This document shows, in pieces, positions 18,490-21,388 of a stretch of DNA of 21,388 nt; the first letter of the stretch is position 1, and each line of letters opens with the position of its first letter. This DNA is from Azolla pinnata (Eukaryota; Streptophyta; Polypodiopsida; Salviniales; Salviniaceae). The position numbers and the translations under genes were made by a program. The stretch covers positions 1 through 21,388 of the forward strand of contig JBBBWG010010779.1 of NCBI GenBank assembly GCA_037176905.1. The letters are read 5' to 3'. Under the pieces are notes generated by a model that worked only from the letters and a program-made list of their open reading frames with translations, made no database searches and was not told the DNA's origin.

Positions 18490-18895
18490 AAGGGTGCGGA
18501 AATACTCGCAAAAATGTTTTAGCTAAAGTCCCGTAAAATTGCAAAATTTTCAAGTGGGTATATTTTTGGCAATGCACGCGTAAATGAAACTGAGAAAATT
18601 CCAAAATTTTATTGCGACAAATCGTCTGTCTAATTTCCTGGCAAGTGGAGCGTCCATGCTTGCGGGAAATATGCGGCTAAAGTCGTGGCAAAATTGATGT
18701 TCATCTTCGCGACAACTACGTGGATATGCTCGTGGATATAGACATGGTTATCTTCACGGTTAAGATCGTGAGAAAATTCGTGGTAAGGCTCGTGGAAAAA
18801 TTGTTGTGTAGAAGAAAAAATTTTAATGCGACCTTGCCGCGTCACGGCAACATCGCGGCAAAGTGTCGCGGCAAACAGTCTGATACCTTGTAGTG
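18490..18895. repeat. CACTA right subterminal motifs, part 2, and internal terminus
   Basis: Subterminal motifs (GCGGAAATACTCGC, GTGGCAAAATTG, CATCGCGGCAAAGTGTCGCG) resume after the LTR insertion. The block ends at 18895 with a complete CACTA terminus, in reverse complement CACTACAAGGTATCAGACTG then TTTGCCGCGA. It matches the left end at 13 of the first 16 positions. The following triplet is GTG against ATG at the left, so this is not the border supported by the target duplication. Confidence 0.7.
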
Positions 18896-19194
18896 GTGGC
18901 AATACTCGCGTATGTATGCATAGAAATACTCGTGGTAAAGCTTGTGTATATCCGCATGGCAATACTCGTGTATATACGTGCGACAATACTCGCGATAAAA
19001 CTTGCGTATATATGCGCGATAATACTCGCGTATATATGCGTGGCAATACTCGCGTATATACGCGCGAAAATACTCGCGGCAATACTCGCGTATATACGCG
19101 CGAAAATACTCGCGGCAATACTCGCGTATATACGCACGAAAATACTCGCGGCAATACTCGCGTATATATGCGCTGCAATACTCAGAGTCAAACT
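18896..19194. repeat. Minisatellite with 36-bp unit and CGCGTATATACGCG palindromes
   Basis: Units of exactly 36 bp begin at 19051, 19087, 19123 and 19159; degenerate units extend back to 18896. The core CGCGTATATACGCG is a perfect 14-bp palindrome at 19051 and 19087. AATACTCGCG recurs throughout. Because 36 is divisible by three, all frames stay open, producing spurious ORFs of 120-180 codons on both strands. Confidence 0.9.
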
Positions 19195-19307
19195 CGTGCA
19201 AATTTTTTATGTCTGTTTGCCGCAAGTTTTACCGCGATTTTTTATAAACTTTTGCAGATCAAATTTCGCAGCAAAACTCACAGCGAACTGACCAATAGCT
19301 TGTAGTG
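19195..19307. repeat. CACTA outer right terminus
   Basis: A few subterminal motifs (TTTGCCGCAAGTTTTACCGCG near 19216) lead to the final terminus, in reverse complement CACTACAAGCTATTGGTCAG, ending at 19307 next to the ATG duplication. Confidence 0.85.
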
Positions 19308-19708
19308 ATGGGAAAACCTAACTAGTGAAGTAACTGATCATGACATAAAATGTTAAAGGTTACTTTTTCATAATATAGTGATTATTGTATTAAGAGAAAA
19401 CTCTTGAACTTTTTAGAACATTCTAAATCCTTCTAGAGCATCCTAGAATAGTTTAGGTATAAAATATTCTACCACATTCTAGAAATTTCTAGGTTAATCT
19501 ATAAAAATCTATCAATAGAGACATATAGATCATATCAAATCAGTTCGAATCAACACTGGTCTTTAGCTTTAAGCCTTCTTGTATCCAACTCCTCTTTGTA
19601 TTCATCCTATTCTAATAAGCTAACCCTTCTATTATCAATCCACTCTCATCTTTTCTTTTCTTCTCTTATAATATTCATTCAATCTCTTGCTTGGTTGTGA
19701 CAATAACA
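19308..19708 (+). repeat. HSE-family LTR copy 3, 3' part
   Basis: This continues 14666-14719 across the CACTA insertion: U3 with GAAGTAACTGATCATGACAT and worn HSEs (best run TTCTAGAAATTTC at 19477-19489), TATAAAA at 19500, TCATATCAAATCAGTTCGAA and the R/U5 pyrimidine stretch ending TTGGTTGTGACAATAACA. More HSE units are broken than in copies 1 and 2. I found no convincing 5-bp duplication around this copy (GAATC on the left). Confidence 0.8.
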
Positions 19709-19719
19709 TATTTTAAGTG

Positions 19720-19985
19720 TTCAATAGAGGCGAAACAGTCATGGATGATAACCAATATCATGTGCATCAAATGGAGCACTTGAAGAAAAAGATGAGTCAC
19801 CTTTGAAAATATTTGTGCCTAGCAAACCTTGTTGATTCATTAGTCATGTTGCGTGGAACCTTAGTTATATTTGCTTGTTTTCTGAGGAGATGTCTTAAAA
19901 TAAATAGAAGGCTCAAGTTCTAAGAGAGTGTGCGTTCGAATCCCTCTGGTGACAATTTCCAAAGGTTTGTAAGGATAGTGTGTCT
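19720..19985 (+). repeat. SINE-like repeat, copy 1
   Basis: Matches 20343-20632 over most of its length (GTCATGGATGA, ATGTGCAT, TGGAG(C/T)ACTT, AAAGATGAG, TTGACAATTT-type end). A pol III B-box match GTTCGAATC lies at 19934-19942 in a tRNA-like 3' half (GAGTGTGCGTTCGAATCC). Confidence 0.6.
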
Positions 19986-20342
19986 CTTGTAACACATGGT
20001 TCTGACTCATGCAAAAAGTGGCTTGGCTTCTTTTCCCTACAGGAAATGGGCTTCAAACAAACCCTATGTATATATATAGCTATATACTTAGATTGATTGG
20101 AAGTTTATAAAAGTTTAAGGATGGTCAGCCAGCTTTTTTAGTCCATAAGATTCAGTTTGTAAACAAATTTTGAAGCAATACTTTTATTGTTTTCACAAAA
20201 ACATAGTCTAGCCATGTTTTCTAGGATATCTCTACACAATTAACATAATCACATAACCTTGCTTGTTTAGATGGGAGATATTCATAGAGGGTAAAAGCTT
20301 GTCAAAATATTCTCCAAAATATCTGGTAAAAAACTTGGAGTT
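19986..20342. other. AT-rich DNA between the two SINE-like copies
   Basis: I see no gene here. A TATATATAGCTATATA stretch lies near 20069. Confidence 0.5.
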
Positions 20343-20632
20343 TTCAATATAAGCAAAGAAAGTCATGGATGACACCCAATGTATTGTGCATTAATGGAGT
20401 ACTTTAAGAAAAGATGAGACACTTCTGAGAATCTTTGTGTGTATAAAACCTTATTGATTTGATATCAATCATTTTCTACACTATAATTTCTGATTAAGGG
20501 GATACTATGATTAAACTTTGGTTGAATGGATGGTTGATCGGTTTAAAGGTGCCAAACTGATATTTTGGTTCTGAACAAGGAGCGTGTGTTCAAATCCACT
20601 CTTGACAATTTGCAAATTTTTGTAAACATACT
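20343..20632 (+). repeat. SINE-like repeat, copy 2, tRNA-Leu-related
   Basis: The 3' third (about 20528-20606) resembles a plant tRNA-Leu: D-arm/A-box-like GGTTGATCGGTTTAAAGGTG, then GCCAAACTGATATTTTGGTTCTG, a variable-arm-like AACAAGGAG and B box GTTCAAATC (20588-20596), ending CTTGACA. The A-to-B distance suits a long-variable-arm tRNA. A head of about 180 bp lies upstream. It ends right at the CACTA left end at 20635. Confidence 0.55.
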
Positions 20633-20651
20633 ATCACTACAAGGGAAATGT

Positions 20652-20965
20652 CAGTTTGCCGCGAGATTTGCCGCGAAAATTGTTCTGAAGAACATCCAAA
20701 AAAGTCGCGGCAAACTCGCGGTAAACTCGCGGTAAACGACATTCTGCTTTACCGCGATTTTGCCGCGACTATTGTCGCGCATTTACCGCGCATTTACCGT
20801 GAATTTACCGCAAAATTTACCGCGAAGCTACCGCGAATTTACCGTGCATTTACCCCGAATTTACCGCAAAATTTACCGTGAATTTACCACGAAGTTACCG
20901 CGAAGTTACCGCGAAGTTACCATGCAATTACCGAGCAATTACCGCGAATTTGCCGCGAGTATATA
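20652..20965. repeat. Subterminal array of TTTACCGCGAA-type units
   Basis: About 24 units of 10-12 bp (mostly 11). The first few are in mixed orientation (TTTGCCGCGA, then TCGCGGTAAAC); from 20751 all read TT(T)ACCGCGAA/CA in one direction with no spacers. Frames through the array are open but meaningless. Confidence 0.9.
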
Positions 20966-21045
20966 CGCGGGTGTTTATACGCGTATATACGTGGGTATAT
21001 ACGCTGGTATTTCTACGCGTATATACACAAGTATATACACAAATT
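20966..21045. repeat. TATATACGCG repeat block
   Basis: GTATATACGCGGGTGTTTATACGC-like units alternate with GTATATACGTGGGT and GTATATACACAA. They share the TATATACGCG core with the minisatellite at the right end of the other CACTA element. Confidence 0.75.
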
Positions 21046-21388
21046 TTCCAATTGTATATACATAAAATTAAATTAAAAAATATTTATATTAAAAAAAAAC
21101 CTCATTTTATTCTTTTATATATATATTTTTTGTTCTTAATTTGAGAATATATATATATCTTCAAAAGCTTCTTCATTTCAGAAAGCTTATTCTGTTCGGA
21201 ACTTAGAAAATGGATGAGAAAGTGAAGCCCTCACTCCCTATTTATACAAGATGTCTGTTTGTGACTATTCATGTGGGATATTTTCACATCTTACTTGTCT
21301 GTTTCCTCCTGTATACATATATATATCTATACATATATATACATATATATACATCGATTTATCTGTACATTTATACATATATACATAT

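Larger units (their letters stand above)
14720..19307. mobile_element. CACTA (En/Spm) element, 4.6 kb, with nested LTR insertion
   Basis: The left end CACTACGAGGTATTGG and the reverse complement of the right end CACTACAAGCTATTGG match at 14 of 16 positions. Both flanks are ATG (14717-14719, 19308-19310), a perfect 3-bp target duplication. The flanks join into one continuous LTR, which confirms both borders. Inside, in order: GC-rich subterminal motifs (TTTGCCGCGA), AT-rich ATGAATAT repeats, a minus-strand Ptta-type fragment, a plus-strand TNP2-type C-terminus, long right subterminal DNA interrupted by an 871-bp LTR insertion, an internal second terminus at 18895 and a 36-bp minisatellite. Most of the TNP2 catalytic region is missing, so it is non-autonomous. 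Confidence 0.88.
20635..21388. mobile_element. Left end of a second, better preserved CACTA element (runs off the window)
   Basis: It begins CACTACAAGGGAAATGTCAG after TAT, a potential target triplet. The terminus is followed by a dense subterminal array (20652-20965), a TATATACGCG-rich stretch (to about 21045) and AT-rich DNA with TA microsatellites to the window end. The right end is not in the window. Nearly all CG steps are still CG, so it looks younger or better preserved than the elements at 4141-6096. Confidence 0.8.

Noticed and set aside
18630..19305. Open frames of 122-182 codons on both strands, rich in repeated YTRVLPR, REYCREYFRA or NTRVYTREN motifs
   Set aside because: They are read-through of the 36-bp minisatellite. 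Its unit length is a multiple of three and lacks stops, so all frames stay open and every protein is just the repeat.
20648..21144. Overlapping frames encoding NLPRSYREVT-like repeats
   Set aside because: They come from the 11-bp subterminal array and have no start context, domain or splice support.
21210..21388. ATGGATGAGAAAGTG frame open to the window end
   Set aside because: It soon enters TA-rich simple sequence that only happens to lack stops, and does not resemble a TNP2 start.

Overview
The window looks like a piece of flowering-plant nuclear DNA. It is AT-rich and crowded with Ty3/gypsy, LTR, CACTA and Mutator-type transposon remains, and it holds one recognisable spliced gene with GT-AG introns. 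The species cannot be named from the sequence. None of the genes is bacterial or viral.

Layout. 1-3880: a decayed Ty3/gypsy pol gene (RT and RNase H, then integrase end) split by two LTR-like copies in opposite orientation; the right copy carries an unusual array of alternating 27- and 20-bp units. 3881-6100: AT-rich DNA with two very decayed CACTA-like stretches, the second ending about 230 bp from the gene. 6328-8192 (minus strand): a three-exon gene for an atypical basic helix-loop-helix protein with a C-terminal ACT-like domain; this is the only gene I consider functional. 8193-10890: its upstream DNA, with a 402-bp Mutator-type MITE. 10896-14665: minus-strand integrase remnants of two different Ty3/gypsy lineages, one with a chromodomain, followed by a plus-strand coiled-coil pseudogene full of in-frame stops.

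14666-19708 is the most informative part: a stack of nested insertions that can be ordered. An LTR (14666-14719 plus 19308-19708) was split by a 4.6-kb CACTA element (14720-19307) with a perfect ATG target duplication. The CACTA was later hit by an 871-bp tandem LTR insertion (17619-18489) of the same LTR family. The U3 of this family contains long uninterrupted arrays of heat-shock elements just upstream of a TATA box, which suggests a heat-responsive retrotransposon resembling Arabidopsis ONSEN in regulatory design. The older split copy has decayed HSEs and the younger copies intact ones, in agreement with the nesting order.

19720-20632 holds two copies of a tRNA-Leu-related SINE-like repeat. 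20635 to the window end is the left end of another, better preserved CACTA with about 24 helically phased 'TTTACCGCGAA' subterminal units.

I saw no rRNA gene, intact tRNA gene or CRISPR. Nearly all other open frames are shadows of repeats. No wholly new gene system is supported; the best leads are the HSE-loaded LTR family, the CACTA terminal architecture and the basic-region-deficient bHLH-ACT gene.
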